A stretch of DNA of 64,000 nt from Glossina fuscipes (GCF_014805625.2 NW_023998459.1:1669934-1733933), one strand, 5' to 3'. Shown: positions 10,990-22,179, counted from the first letter of the stretch. Notes: generated from the sequence alone by a model not told the origin. Made by a program: numbers and translations.

Positions 10990-11690
10990 TTTATCATTAT
11001 GCCTTTCGTTACACAAGCTAAACAAATCGTTCTTAGGAATTCTGATGACCTTTATTTGCTAAAGAAAAAGACTACAATTGTACACAATACTCGTTACCGA
11101 ACTCAATACGAGCATTAATTGTGGGACTGTCAAATTGTGGCAGGATAAACGTTATGAATGGTCTCAGTTTTAAAAATATATACATATATTCGAAATCTTT
11201 ATATCAACCAAAATATCGTTATCTGTAGACGCGTATTAATCCGATAAAGGGTATAAATTTATTTACATTCTCAGACAATGAAAGTTTAGCTAGAGGGAAA
11301 CCACATTCAATAATAACATTCGATGATGTAATATGTGATAAACAAAATATTATAAGAAATTACGTTTGCACGGGTAGACATTAGCACATTGATCACTTTT
11401 TTTATGTCAAACATGTACGAGAATTCCCAAACATTTAATACGTGGTGATGCGAATGTGATAGTAATATTTGAACAAGATGAAAAGAAGGTGAGACGTATA
11501 TACAGTGATCATGTTATCGGTGATAAGCTATTTAAAATTTTTTTATCGATTTGTAGTGAGCAAGGATGATCCAATTGATAAGGTTTCGATAATTTCATAC
11601 AGTTATAAGTCAAATCGGATATAAAGCCGATCATTATCAGATATAAAGCAGATTACTATGAGATTGATAGCCGATTAAGAGCAGATGTCG
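10990..11690 (+). pseudogene. Polinton A32-like packaging ATPase, broken
   Basis: Plus-strand blocks in order: NSDDLYLLKKKTTIVHNTRY (near 11,037), GLSNCGRIN (11,124-11,150; degenerate Walker A), NIYIYSKSLYQPKY (near 11,176-11,217), IITFDDVICDKQNIIRNYVC (11,310-11,373; Walker B DD intact) and CTGRH. Then VKHVREFPN replaces the usual QTYARIPKH, and EQDEKKVRRIYSDHV (11,473-11,517) follows. The FDDV.C.KQ..IR.Y...GRH signature is diagnostic of Polinton/adintovirus HerA-FtsK ATPases, which pump genome into capsids. Walker A has lost its Lys (GKT-type loop reads GRI). Several frameshifts and stops are present. Confidence 0.85.
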
Positions 11691-12035
11691 AAGATAAAAC
11701 AACAAAAACTGAGTAATGAATTGCTAAGAAATGTTAAATTGAATCAAATACAGAGGGTTAACTTATTGGAAGATACATTTCAGCTTTTGAAATGGATAAT
11801 AAATAATAATAATAATAATAAAATTTCTACACCGCTGACGTCATCATTTACGAATGATTCGATAGAAAATCATAACAATTGCAATGGTGGTGATGATAAT
11901 GATGATGATGACGATGAGCATACTAACGAGATTAATCATGTAAATATTTATGATTATAATAATGTTGAGGTGGAGGTAGACAATTATAGTGAGATGCCTA
12001 CCTACAATTCACTATCATATTTTGGGTATAAATAA
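11685..12035 (+). CDS. Small ORF after the ATPase, asparagine/aspartate-rich
   Basis: ATG at 11,685; 116 codons. The N-terminal ~45 residues look like a charged helix (MSKIKQQKLSNELLRNVKLN...). A six-Asn run from an AAT microsatellite follows, then an acidic tract with five consecutive Asp. After the stop, a different frame (about 12,075-12,244) stays open and ends NISVTVRMENIKPKFQYCV, so the original protein may have been longer. I do not recognise it. Its position just downstream of the ATPase, same strand, suggests a Polinton accessory gene. It may no longer be functional. Confidence 0.4.
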   Translation: MSKIKQQKLSNELLRNVKLNQIQRVNLLEDTFQLLKWIINNNNNNKISTPLTSSFTNDSIENHNNCNGGDDNDDDDDEHTNEINHVNIYDYNNVEVEVDNYSEMPTYNSLSYFGYK

Positions 12036-12929
12036 AACGTAAGAAGAAGAAAAAATAAAACGAATTTATTAAGGTATGGAAAAAGTGGAAGGAGTGTAAA
12101 AACCAAAAAGCCACAGCTGCGTCACCAAATGTAGTTCATAATCCCGAAGAATCCCCGCATATTGTTTACGTGGGTAATCAAGAAGAGAATATAAGTGTGA
12201 CTGTACGTATGGAAAATATTAAGCCGAAATTTCAATATTGTGTCTAAAATATCTACGTAGACACCAACATTCCTTCGAAGCCACTTTTAAGAATAGTAGG
12301 GCAAAAAAGAACATCCCTCACAGCTCACAACTCCTAAACGAACATTTATTTATTTATCCAACCATTGAGACTCCGGCAAAACTTTAAAAAACGTGTTGAC
12401 AATAATAATGTTATTAATAATAATAATAATAACGATATACAGGATATCGGCAATAAAAATTATGTCTATGTGTCGTGTTTATTATTAACTCAATTTTCCT
12501 ATTTAAAGAAGAAGTTGATAAAGAACGATATATATATTATTTTTAGTATATGGCGCATTATTATTGGTCTCATATATTCTTTTACATTTTCGAAATGTAC
12601 ATTTTTTAATAATTAACTTGCGAAATAAAGAAGATGCAATTAGTTAATCACGTTCTGGATGGTGCTTTTAAATTTATGAATGCCCTTCTAGAGATATTGA
12701 AAAATTGCTTGGATTATTATTTAGTATAATTCCTATGAACCGATATGAATGATAAGTTATATATTTACAATAAGTGAAAACGATAGAGCGCCACACGCTC
12801 TCTCATAAAAATGTTTTAAAGTTGTGCATGTGTTCTGATTTCCCTCTTCTTCTTTTAATCTTTTCAGCACATATTCATAGTTATATATATTTATATTATT
12901 GTTACACCAAAACATTTATTTTATATCTT

Positions 12930-13480
12930 TAGTATCAATATGGTCCTCACACCCGACGAAATTTTTAGTGATCTATTGAAGGAACGACTATGGTACTAAG
13001 TTAGCTAAAATACTGACAAAAAGAAAAGGTAGACCCACAACAGCAGAAGATGTTAAATTGAAATTGAAAAATGTCAAAATTGCACTAAAAAGACTGGACA
13101 ACTCGGAGTGGACACATTACACGCGTATGGGCCTGTATGTGTGATACGCGCGTAAATTAGGATTTCAACGTGCTGTTCATAGAATTACAAAACAAATGTT
13201 TGCGGACAGTCTCTCAAGAAGTACTAGAAAAAATGATCTGTGAGGAAGTACTAAAAGAAATGATCTGTGGAAAATAATAGGCAACGCGCCTATCGCGGTA
13301 CCTCAAGGTTGGTGTGGAAAACCGTGCCAGGATAATGACTGTCGACGACCGTACTTGACAACGGAGGAAAGTATGCCACGGACCCGCCACCAATTTTTGT
13401 ATGGCATTGGATGAGCAAAGCAGACTGAATTGTTACGACAGCTTCTCAAAAGAACTAAAAGTAAGTGCGTCTTCATAAAA
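12930..13480 (+). pseudogene. Unrecognised ORF remnant inside the Polinton
   Basis: One plus-strand frame from about 13,000 reads KLAKILTKRKGRPTTAEDV followed by KLKLKNVKIALKRLDNSEW and THYTRMGLYV, then stops. A later piece, IIGNAPIAVPQGWCGKPC, contains several Cys. The uninterrupted run and protein-like composition argue for former coding sequence. I cannot name the family. It lies between the ATPase and the integrase. Confidence 0.3.
13218..13270. repeat. 27-bp tandem duplication
   Basis: AAGTACTAGAAAAAATGATC at 13,219 recurs as AAGTACTAAAAGAAATGATC at 13,246. The period of 27 preserves reading frame. Local slippage duplication. Confidence 0.75.
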
Positions 13481-14440
13481 AAGCCATGTATAAAAAAACT
13501 CTCTCCTCGCTCAAATCCACAAAATTCGGAAACTTAAATGCAAACCGGCCTTGGGATTGTAATTAGGTTAAAAATAAGCACAAGTTAGGGGTAGGGGAGG
13601 ATTGGAAAAACTAAAATACGTTCTATTGCGCTGAGGATTGAAACCATGTACCCCTTTTTGATCGCCACTCTTCTTGTCCATTAGGCTATACGATAGAAAT
13701 AAACTCGGACTTGGTCGTGTGGACTGTTCAGCGGATTAAAAAAAGTTAAAGATAAGTAAATAAACACCTTATTTTAATCAAGTAGTATTTTTTTACATCA
13801 AATGAGTTTTAAAAACTCGTAAAATATTTATGAGTTTTATGGTGTTAAAACAATCAGCCACCTTTAACACATTTCTTTGCCTCTATCGTGCTTACAGCAC
13901 ATCAACCTTACGATCCAGCAGGATCAGAAAATAATACTTTATGCAGTATACATATTTACAGCAAGTATAAAACAGATGCTTAATTATTGTTTCTTTTAGC
14001 TCTAAATTTTACATTTCATATTTGGAAAACAAACTGCACATTAATTAATTTGATTATCAATATAACTAATCATACTCAATGCAATAAATGTCGTCGTGCA
14101 CTGGCAAAGTCTGGCGATTTAAGGAAGAAAAAATTTGCCACTGAAATTGGAAGGCAGAGAATTGAAAAGTCAGCTTAGTGCGGACGATTACCAATGTTGC
14201 AAATCTTGCCAACGTTAATTAGAGGACTGACAATTGCGACGACTGCACGTCCTTTTTAATTACACTTTCTATCCCTAAAACTTAAGGTTCTCCAGGAAAT
14301 CAGAAAAGTATTCTTATTATGGAAAACATGTTTTTTAAAAAAGAAAGACGTGGTGTGTTCCACATTTAATGGATAGCCCGTTAGTTAACTGCAAATAAGA
14401 ATCCAGACATAAAACAGAACTATAACTGACGAAAGAAAGT
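13480..14440. other. No recognisable gene
   Basis: Nothing identifiable on either strand. A 63-codon open stretch at 13,987-14,178 (+) has a CNKCRR motif but no further support. Confidence 0.5.
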
Positions 14441-14449
14441 TTTTATCAC

Positions 14450-14929
14450 ATATATTGTACCAAGTACTTTCACGTCAGCCCACATGCGAATATTACTGCA
14501 ATAATCGCGTTGTGTAAATTTTCCAGGCACCATACGCCGGACAATATCTCCTGGCATCAAAGTACGATCTGCTAAGCCAATCTAACAGGCAAAGAAAAGA
14601 AATCAATTAGCGGAATGAAAGCTCATTAAAATCGATATCAGCAGTTTCTGGGACTCATTTAGCAATTAACAAGTAATCATTAGCAAAAAACAAATCTGAA
14701 TTTTTTCTTTTCGATTTTTCCAATTCCTAACTCACCGAGTCCTCTTTGACGGGCACGTCTTGTCCTTCTGGATACCAAATAACACGTAAGTCACCGTTGA
14801 AAAGTCGTTCTTCGAATTCTTTACCTTCCTCATCCCAGAACCCAGATGTCTCGACGACTAGACCAAATTTGACGCGCCCTTTTTTATCGATTCGAAATGC
14901 TTCATCCTCGTAAAAGTATTGTTTATCCA
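14450..14929 (-). CDS. Two exons of a UBE2O-like ubiquitin enzyme (partial)
   Basis: Minus strand. Exon i, 14,929-14,736, follows an acceptor ending ATACCATAG and ends at a good donor (TCG|GTGAGT). It encodes DKQYFYEDEAFRIDKKGRVK, then FGLVVETSGFWDEEG and GDLRVIWYPEGQDVPVKEDS. After a 154-bp intron (14,582-14,735) with acceptor TTTGCCTGTTAG, exon ii (14,581 to about 14,450) encodes IGLADRTLMPGDIVRRMVPG and RMWADVKVLGTIY. The DR-MPGDVVR block followed by VKVLGT is the conserved N-terminal region (CR1-type SH3-like) of UBE2O, a hybrid E2/E3 enzyme. Both exons are in one open frame with intact splice sites, unlike everything around. The donor of exon ii (TAT|GTGATA) is weak, and I find no later exons below 14,440. 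No initiator ATG is in exon i, so an upstream exon is expected. Either a real gene interrupted by transposons or a captured fragment. Confidence 0.6.
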
Positions 14930-14939
14930 CTATGGTATA

Positions 14940-15980
14940 AAATTTAATTTTCTTACATTTTCATAATATACACCTTTTTAGAAAACTAAAGGTACTTTAA
15001 AAGATAGTTTAAAATTTGTTCAGGGCATGGAAATAATTTAATAAAATTATAGTGTTTAGTGCGTTGACATAATTCAACAAAATCAAAGTGTTAAAGTTAA
15101 ACTTTGTTTAGTGCGTTCAAATATTATAACAAAATCAAAGTGTTAAACTTTTTTAGTGCATTCAAATAATTTAATAAATTTGAATTTAACGTTGAGTGGT
15201 AAGTGAATTCTACTATTTAATATTTTTTATTTGTTATGAAGAATGAAAAGAGTTCATAATTAGTGCTCCAAAAAGGGTAGGAACTTGTAAACGCATTTTA
15301 GAGATTTACACAACAAGGGAACTTGTAAACGCATTGTGGCAATGTTTATTCGGACTTTTTATTCAAAAAAAATTATTGTACCTGATAGAATGTCTGCAAC
15401 AACTTTTCAGTATATGGCGCGTTACAATTTTTTAAGTAAGCCTTCTTATTATGTCCTGTTTGGAAAATACATATTTTCGAATTTTTACCTGTTTGCTTGG
15501 CGGCGAACAACTGCAAGTGTATGCGTCGTCGTATTATGTTATATTCGCCGTTGTGAAGAAACATTAAGTTCACACATATTTAAAATAATATCATTCTGGT
15601 TTTCCTTTCTTTGTTTTAAATAATTATAATGATAATTTACTTTATATGTCTAAACGTTTCCCGTATAATCATAGAATAATTAATTAATTCTGCGCCTTTA
15701 TTCTATTTTAACGATGATGCGGAATTTTCGAATGTTTATTGCATTTCTTCGGACAAACTTATGTCTATTCATATGTCTGCCGGTCTATGCGCCTCTCGAA
15801 ATGGCAAACTTATATTTGATGATGATGATCTTTGGAATCATCACGGAGTACAACACTACTAAATAACAACAATAGCAACAAAAATAGGAAAAAAATTAGA
15901 GTTAAAAAGAGTTTAAAGCTTAGAAAGGAGTTAAAGTAGAGAAAAGTTTAAAGGGTTCGAGACATTTAAAAAGAGAGAAG
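14940..15980. other. No recognisable gene
   Basis: Contains a short repeated phrase (AACAAAATCAAAGTGTTAAA at 15,078 and 15,129; TTTAGTGCGTT at 15,056 and 15,107; a related TTTAGTGCATT at 15,154), roughly 50-bp periodic over about 15,050-15,180. AT-rich otherwise. A candidate first exon for the UBE2O-like gene would be expected here on the minus strand, but I could not identify one. Confidence 0.45.
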
Positions 15981-15985
15981 AAAAA

Positions 15986-16300
15986 ATGTGGTTTAAAGAG
16001 GGAGCCCTACAACAACAACAACAAATAGAATTGGAAAAAAAACAAATTTTAAAAAGAAAGAACTACACGCCACTAGATAGTTTTGATGATAATAATGAGA
16101 AACGACGAAAAACATCACACATATCTTTCAATCAAAGACGAAAGAATGAATCACAATTGAATACTGATAAAAAACGAATTAAAAGCATGAACAATAATAT
16201 CGATATCAGCATTAAACGAACGCTCATTAATAATGAAAAGTTAGATAAGGTTCAGGGTCTTAGAGTAGATCTAAACATAAATTGTCAAAAGAGACATTAA
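15986..16300 (+). CDS. Unrecognised small basic ORF in the Polinton interval
   Basis: ATG at 15,986; 104 codons. Starts MWFKEGAL, has a five-Gln run, and is rich in Lys, Arg and Asn with a KRRK-like nuclear-localisation-type patch (NEKRRKTSH). A second protein-like piece lies downstream in another frame at about 16,617-16,760 (LGISVNTGPKDVITKAYLLS). No family recognised. Both could be decayed Polinton accessory genes, judged only from position. Confidence 0.3.
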   Translation: MWFKEGALQQQQQIELEKKQILKRKNYTPLDSFDDNNEKRRKTSHISFNQRRKNESQLNTDKKRIKSMNNNIDISIKRTLINNEKLDKVQGLRVDLNINCQKRH

Positions 16301-16854
16301 AATTAAAATTTAGTAGAGATAACAGTATTAATATTGTAAAAATTAGGTAGGAACGACTCTAAGTTTGTTTTAGATCAAGATCTAAACATTATACAAAAAG
16401 GGATCTGACAAAATATAAAGATAGTGTATTAATTACAAACGTATACAAACGTCATCAAACGATCAAAGCTTCTAACGAAGGGTAGTGGAGTATCTTTAAA
16501 ATCTATTGGGTCGATTGGGACGAATAATAATAAAAATGAGTTCTACAAATAAGTTTGGAGAAGGTTTAATTAATCATCATCATCAGTATAACAATTCAAA
16601 GTTAAAGACAAAATGAAAAAGATTATGAAAACGAAATGATGCAAACGCTTGGCATTAGTGTAAATACTGGTCCCAAAGATGTTATAACAAAAGCATATCT
16701 GCTTAGCAAAAATGATACTGTAAATAACTTAACAATTGCTTATATTTCAAAACTCATATGATTTGCAAATCAATAGGATGAAAAAACAAAAGATGAATTA
16801 TATACGACAATCAAAAATTACACTAATAGAGAAGCAAAATAAATTGACGTAACT

Positions 16855-17065
16855 CTAGTAACATCCGCGTACATTTGAGGTGTAGGAGTTCCATCGTTCT
16901 GCTTTGACTACTGCTCTATTCCAATAGAGTAAATAAAATCGTAATAACAGCCTACCGTTATGGAGAACCTCTATTCATAACTCTCTCTCTACATAACGCT
17001 ATTATGCGAGAGAGAATTGCAAAAAGAGGAAAAGTCCAAGGTACGTCTGTGTGACATGAGAATAT
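16855..17065 (+). repeat. Dispersed repeat, partner at 56.16-56.36 kb (inverted)
   Basis: Shares with the reverse complement of 56,155-56,360 the blocks CCTACCGTTATGGAGAAC, TAACGCTATT(A/G)TGC, AAAAGAGGAAAAGTCCAA and GTCTGTGTGAC(A/G)TGAG, over about 200 bp at roughly 80% identity. Inside the Polinton. No coding potential. Confidence 0.75.
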
Positions 17066-17069
17066 TTTT

Positions 17070-18190
17070 CTTTTATGTTTATGTACATAGTAATAGAAAT
17101 TTCTATATTAAAGAAAATTAAGAAGAAAGTGCATAACTTTATCTACGGGTATGTAGAGAAAGAAAAACTTAAAAAACAAACAAGAAACAAAAAGCAAAGC
17201 AACGTGAAATTTGAAGAATAGGCAAGAAGGAAAAATATTAAACAAAATATGTGCATTATCGGTATATGCAAAGTTTGTTTTGGATCCAAAAGTGTGTAAA
17301 AGCATAATTCCATTATCAGAGCTGAAGAATATAAAAATGTATTTCAATCAAGATTTTACCCAATAAATGGCATAAAAAAAGGTGGCTGAGCACTAAAACT
17401 AATAAACGCAGTTAATTATGTAGATAGAATATATATGAACTGCGTTTAATAATAGTAATGAAATGCATGTAAAATTGAATAGCTTCGAAATAAAATAAAA
17501 AAAAAGAAAAGCAGAACGTTTCCCAATTTTTTTGCCATAGTACTGGTTTCATTGTCCGTAGTCGATATACCGTTTCGTGTCGCTATTAGTGGTCAGTTTT
17601 TATCGTTACATATCAATCATACCGTTGGCTGTGGCACATCTTCGACAACCTTCTTTTTACCAATATTTTGTGGAAAAAAATTTTGAATGCTGTCTGCAAG
17701 GGTGGATCATCATCGAGCTGGGAGCTCTAAGGGGCATATTGATCATAGTATTGATTGTTTTCTTTTTGCGGAATGGTATTTGATAGGTCACGATAAGGAA
17801 AGTGTTGATAGTGTGCCAGCATCTTTCACAATCAAGTCATCGACCAACTGTACCGTAGATGTGGTGTTTGGGTTTGTATTACATTTCCTCATACATTGAT
17901 ATTTATGTAGCTTTTAGGGTAATATCTATTATTTGGTTGTTTGTTTGCATATATGATTGAGCAAATATAAATATTGCTGAAACCTGTCTTATGTGTCAAA
18001 GAAGAAGAGTTTGAGTGAGGCAGGAATACCTTTAAAAAAGAAAAAAAAATTACGTCGTACATGCGACTGAGCACAGCTAGGCAAAATCATAAAGCTCTAC
18101 CGCAAGTGTATGCACGACACTCTTAAGAATAAATGGAAATAAAAGCTGTATGAATAAGACCGAGAAGCGGTTCGATAAAATTGAAGAATA
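17070..18190. other. No recognisable gene
   Basis: AT-rich. Two overlapping open frames at 17,577-17,899 lack any recognised motif. One has a hydrophobic C-terminus of about 20 residues, but the start codon is not ATG. Confidence 0.45.
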
Positions 18191-18199
18191 TATACCTAA

Positions 18200-18424
18200 A
18201 TGAGACGTGGTGGTACAATTCAAGAAAAATATTATACACAATTGAATAGCATGAGAGGTGATTTAACAAAATTACAAACTACCTTAAAAAGTCATGTTGA
18301 AGAAGATGTTGTATTAATTGAACAGTCTGTTAAAGCGTATTTTTATAGTGAGAATAAAGAATTTGTAAATAAGATTGAAGTAACTGACGGCCAAGTTTTC
18401 AAATCGATTGGCTTACAACAATAA
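18200..18424 (+). CDS. Unrecognised ORF upstream of the integrase
   Basis: ATG at 18,200; 74 codons, MRRGGTIQEKYYTQLNSMRG... then a helical, coiled-coil-like segment ending in Gln codons. Ends about 190 bp before the integrase remnant on the same strand. Function unknown. May be the remains of a Polinton structural gene or a chance frame. Confidence 0.3.
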   Translation: MRRGGTIQEKYYTQLNSMRGDLTKLQTTLKSHVEEDVVLIEQSVKAYFYSENKEFVNKIEVTDGQVFKSIGLQQ

Positions 18425-18609
18425 CAACAACAGGATAAGGATTTAAAAAAGAAGATCTATAATTAAAGTTTTATATAAACGTAAAAAAGTAAAAAAGTTT
18501 TGCATAAGAACAACAACAAGACAAACAAATATATTAATTCACACAGAGTGTAAATGATGGATGAACTACCCTAACAAGTACGCTAAAATTTGAAACGAAG
18601 GTGAGTTGT

Positions 18610-19290
18610 CATGGAATGAATAAATGATTTGTGGCAAGCATATCTGGTTAAAATGATACGCTTTGCAGTAAAAAATAAGGGTTATCGTTACCTTTTAATA
18701 GTAATGGATTCATTTTCGAAAAAGGCTTGGGCTATGGCGGTGAAAACTAAAACTGCTCAAAACGTGTCCAATGCTATAAAAAGAATTTTTGAAAAAAGTC
18801 ATCGGAAACCGGAAAACTTGCAAACTGATGGCGGTAAAGAATTTTTCAATAATTAATTTTGTCAATTGATACAAATCAATCATATTAATTACTAATCAAC
18901 ATAAAGCGTTCTAAAGGCATCCATAGTAGAACGATTTAATTGAACTCTAAAAGGAATTCAGTGGAAAGCATGGAAAATTAAATGGAAAGCAGGAAAATGC
19001 TTTCATATATAGAAGGAGTTTGTTGATAAACGCAGTACACATTTCATAGAACAATAAAAATAACATCAAAGCAAATGAAGTCTTCAAATGAGAAATCTCT
19101 GCTGGATACCATGTACAGCACTTTAAAAATATTTAAAAAACCGAAGTTTCAAATTAATGATTACGTACGAATAAGCAAAAATAAACACCAATTTGAGAAG
19201 ATCTACACACCCAATTGGACTACGGAGATCGTTACAGTAAAAACTATGAAAAATGCAAACCCAACACACATATTTGCTAGAAGACTATAG
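18610..19290 (+). pseudogene. Polinton (retroviral-type) integrase, broken
   Basis: Plus strand. The core begins WQAYLVKMIRFAVKNKGYRY, then LLIVMDSFSKKAWAMAVKTK and NLQTDGGKEFFN (18,629-18,856). After frame changes, ASIVERFN (18,919-18,942) carries the third acidic residue. The C-terminal segment at 19,075-19,290 has KPKFQINDYVRISKNKHQFE and YTPNWTTEI, the chromo/SH3-like tail characteristic of Polinton integrases. These enzymes insert the element into chromosomes using a D,D-E triad. Here the first Asp (WQADL) is Tyr (codon 18,641-18,643), while the second (QTDGGKEF) and the Glu remain. Frameshifts separate core and tail. Confidence 0.85.
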
Positions 19291-19654
19291 GTTATAAAAT
19301 TGTAGAGATACCGACTAATGTAATATAACAAGAACGATAAATTCTATTGTTTTGAAAGTTGTCGATCAATCTGATAATTTAATAAATTTTTCGGGACAAA
19401 AAATATCAATAAGATTGAATTTAAAACCATCAAAATAGGGATTATAATACTAAGTAAAAAGAAGAAAGAAGAAGAAATTATCATCACCATCTTTATCATC
19501 GTACAATGATAATAAGAATAATAAAAAAATATATATGTCTATATAATATATATAGATATAAACGAATAAAACCGCAAAAAGACTACTAATACTCTAAGTA
19601 GAATTAATCAGGAGTTTTTAAATAGTTTGAGGCTTCAATTAAAATAACAAAAAA

Positions 19655-20600
19655 ATGAGTAATATAATCAATATATTACAAACACCACAATTTGACAATT
19701 CAATTATAAAAAAAGAATATCATATTTACAGTGTGTTTTACCAAGCGAACTTTTTCTATATGTTGAGGGAACTGCATCAAAGGCAGATGGTACAATCTTT
19801 ATTATATATTGAATCTATGTATACCACATATATTTGATGAAATTCGATGTGAACTTAAGGGTATAGAAATTGATCGCACACGTCATTTGGGTATTGCAAC
19901 AGAAATAAAAAACTCACTTCAATTAACGGAGGTTGAGCATCTATCGAATGCACTTATTACTATTAGAGCTTATTTCAACTTTTGTATACCACTGCAAATA
20001 CTACTTGGATATGCTGAAGATTTCAATAAAAGCATAGTTAAATATAGCCACGAATTGATTTTGCTACGGTCAAAAGATGATAAACAAGCTCTTACTTGTT
20101 AAGTGAAGAAAAGTTACATCGAAGATGCCGCATGTTCAACTTGCTGATGCTTACAAATTTGAAGTGTTTAAAAAAATTAGTACTGGTCAACCGTTAACTA
20201 TATGTTTTAGAATATTATATGTCTCTACTTATAGCATTTCGAAACACCGAAAGCAAAGTTGTTCATTGTAGCTTAACGGTACAACTAAATTCTGATTCAC
20301 ATCCATATGACGATTTAAATCTTATGTTTAGCTGAAATTAATTCCCACCACTCTGTAATATGTATTTAAGATTTCGTCAAAGTTATTATTTACGAGACCC
20401 ACACCCACTATTCAAATGTAATTAGTTCATTACACTTGCATCCATACTCGTTCTGGACGTAACACATCAAAATGAATCGGGTAAAACTCGACCAATTCGC
20501 ATTGAAATGACTCAATTAACATACCAGTTAATACGCCAGCATATTGTTTAATTATACATGATAAATTTAGCCCTTACAAATGAAATAAGAAAAATATTGT
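19655..20600 (+). pseudogene. Polinton jelly-roll capsid protein, broken
   Basis: Fragments in order: MSNIINILQTPQFDNSIIKK (ATG 19,655) as N-terminus; HIFDEIRCELKGIEIDRTRH and LGIATEIKNSL (19,826-19,920); YFNFCIPLQILLGYAEDFNK then HELILLRSKDDKQ (19,972-20,092); KISTGQPLTICFR near 20,176; VQLNSDSHPYDDLNLMF near 20,282; and DVTHQNESGKTRPIRIEM near 20,457. The FDEIRYELNGIEIDR, LLGFAEDY, LNSxSYPYDDLNL and RQNES blocks occur in this order in insect Polinton capsid proteins, predicted to be double-jelly-roll major capsids. At least four frameshifts or stops are present, so no product is expected. Confidence 0.75.
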
Positions 20601-20890
20601 AAATAGTAGTAAAAATAGTAGCAAAATAGTAATAAATGCAGTAATATATATTTCTATATAAATGCATATAAATGCATATATAACATAAATACATATATAT
20701 AAATATTAATAGTAAGTATAGTAAGTAATAATAGTAGTAAGCAACAAAAATAGTAATAAAATAGTAATAAAATTAGTAATATATATATATATATATATAA
20801 ATATATTAATATTATATGTATAGATCAGTACTATTATTTACAATATTTCTATATTTATATGTATACATAGATATATATGAATTTTAACAA
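20580..20890. repeat. AT-rich simple repeat (AGTAATAAAATAGT/TATA)
   Basis: Degenerate AGTAATAAAATAGTA units followed by a TA run near 20,779-20,798. Low-complexity only. Confidence 0.7.
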
Positions 20891-21359
20891 CAAAAAGAAA
20901 TGTTCTTTTCTCTCCATATATACTTAGACTTATCATTTATTTTTTATCATTACATCTTTGAACACAGCAATGCAGGTTTGTAAAACGAACATTGGAATAG
21001 TCAATCTAAAAGATTATACCCAAATGTATAAAATGAAAATTGTGTAAGAATGTAGTAATTAGTTTTCAAGAAAACTTCAGGAAAGAATAAAACAATATAA
21101 AAACGTCAGTAAAAGCCTCACAATAGCATATATGATAACAAAAGAAATATACAGATTTTTAAAGAGATTTTAGAATATTGTTGATGATCATAAAAAGAAA
21201 CTCATGAAGGTAAAAAGAAACTCATCAGTATTCAATCACAGGAAGCAAACGAAATGCAAATTCTATTATAATATAATATACAAAATATCTGAATGTAAAC
21301 ATTGTACCTTTCAAAGTGATTAATAAAAAATCTCTCTCTTTCTCTCATCATCAAAAAAT

Positions 21360-22170
21360 GGATATAAAAACAGTGTGCTTAATTATCTAGAGAACATTGC
21401 GTTGTAACAATCTGTGAAGACAAAATAATTGTTATTGATGGATAAGGTTTCTATAATGCAAACAAATTTATTGCAAAAGAAGATTGCATCTCTGACTATG
21501 ACTCACAAATCAAAAATATCATAAAACAACCTTCATTAAAATATTCAAAATTAATGGTGAAAACAAACAACTGCTTGTGTAATCATTTTCATGGATTATG
21601 ATGGGATGATGATAATTCAACATTAAGAGATGTTGAAGAAAATCTAAAGATATCTATCAAAAACACAGGAAATCCAATTGAAATTTGTGAAAACACTAAT
21701 TGGAGAAGAAATTTGCATACTTAATTTAGATGAATTTAGCTGTTCCAATATATATAAACTATATAAAACATATACAAATTTATGTAATTACCGTCGTTGT
21801 AAATATAGATGTGCTGTGAAAAACGTTGTATTATTACGAAATTTTGTAAAATTTAATTTGAATAAAGAGAATATTTAGAATGTTTGAAAAGAGAAGAAAA
21901 ACCCGATTTTTTTAAACTAAAAAAAATAGAGAATATAATAAATAATATTAAGATAATAGCACTCATCAGTTGTTTCTACAAATTCATCCTTTACGTGATA
22001 AAAAATCCAAAAAATAATCTTACATAATATAGTTATAATATATATACAATGGTTTCATCAAGAGATTTGGAAAATCTATTGAAAACGTACGGTCGTTCTA
22101 TTGATAAGAATTACAGGACTTTCTTTCTAAAAATGATCGATGAATTAAGGATATTAGCAATATAGGATAA
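21360..22170 (+). pseudogene. Unrecognised decayed gene near the right end of the Polinton
   Basis: A plus-strand frame reads EHCVVTICEDKIIVIDG then, after one stop, GFYNANKFIAKEDCISDYDS and QIKNIIKQPSLKYSKLMVK (about 21,390-21,565). It continues STLRDVEENLKISIKNTGNP (to about 21,700) with isolated stops. Another piece starts MVSSRDLENLLKTYGRSIDK at 22,049. The long open stretches broken by single stops look like former coding sequence. Placement between capsid and right inverted repeat suggests a Polinton accessory gene. I recognise no family. Confidence 0.4.
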
Positions 22171-22179
22171 GGATATTAG

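Noticed and set aside
17577..17899. Two overlapping ORFs with a hydrophobic segment, possible small membrane protein
   Set aside because: Non-ATG starts, no signal or family motif, and overlapping frames of similar quality point to chance.
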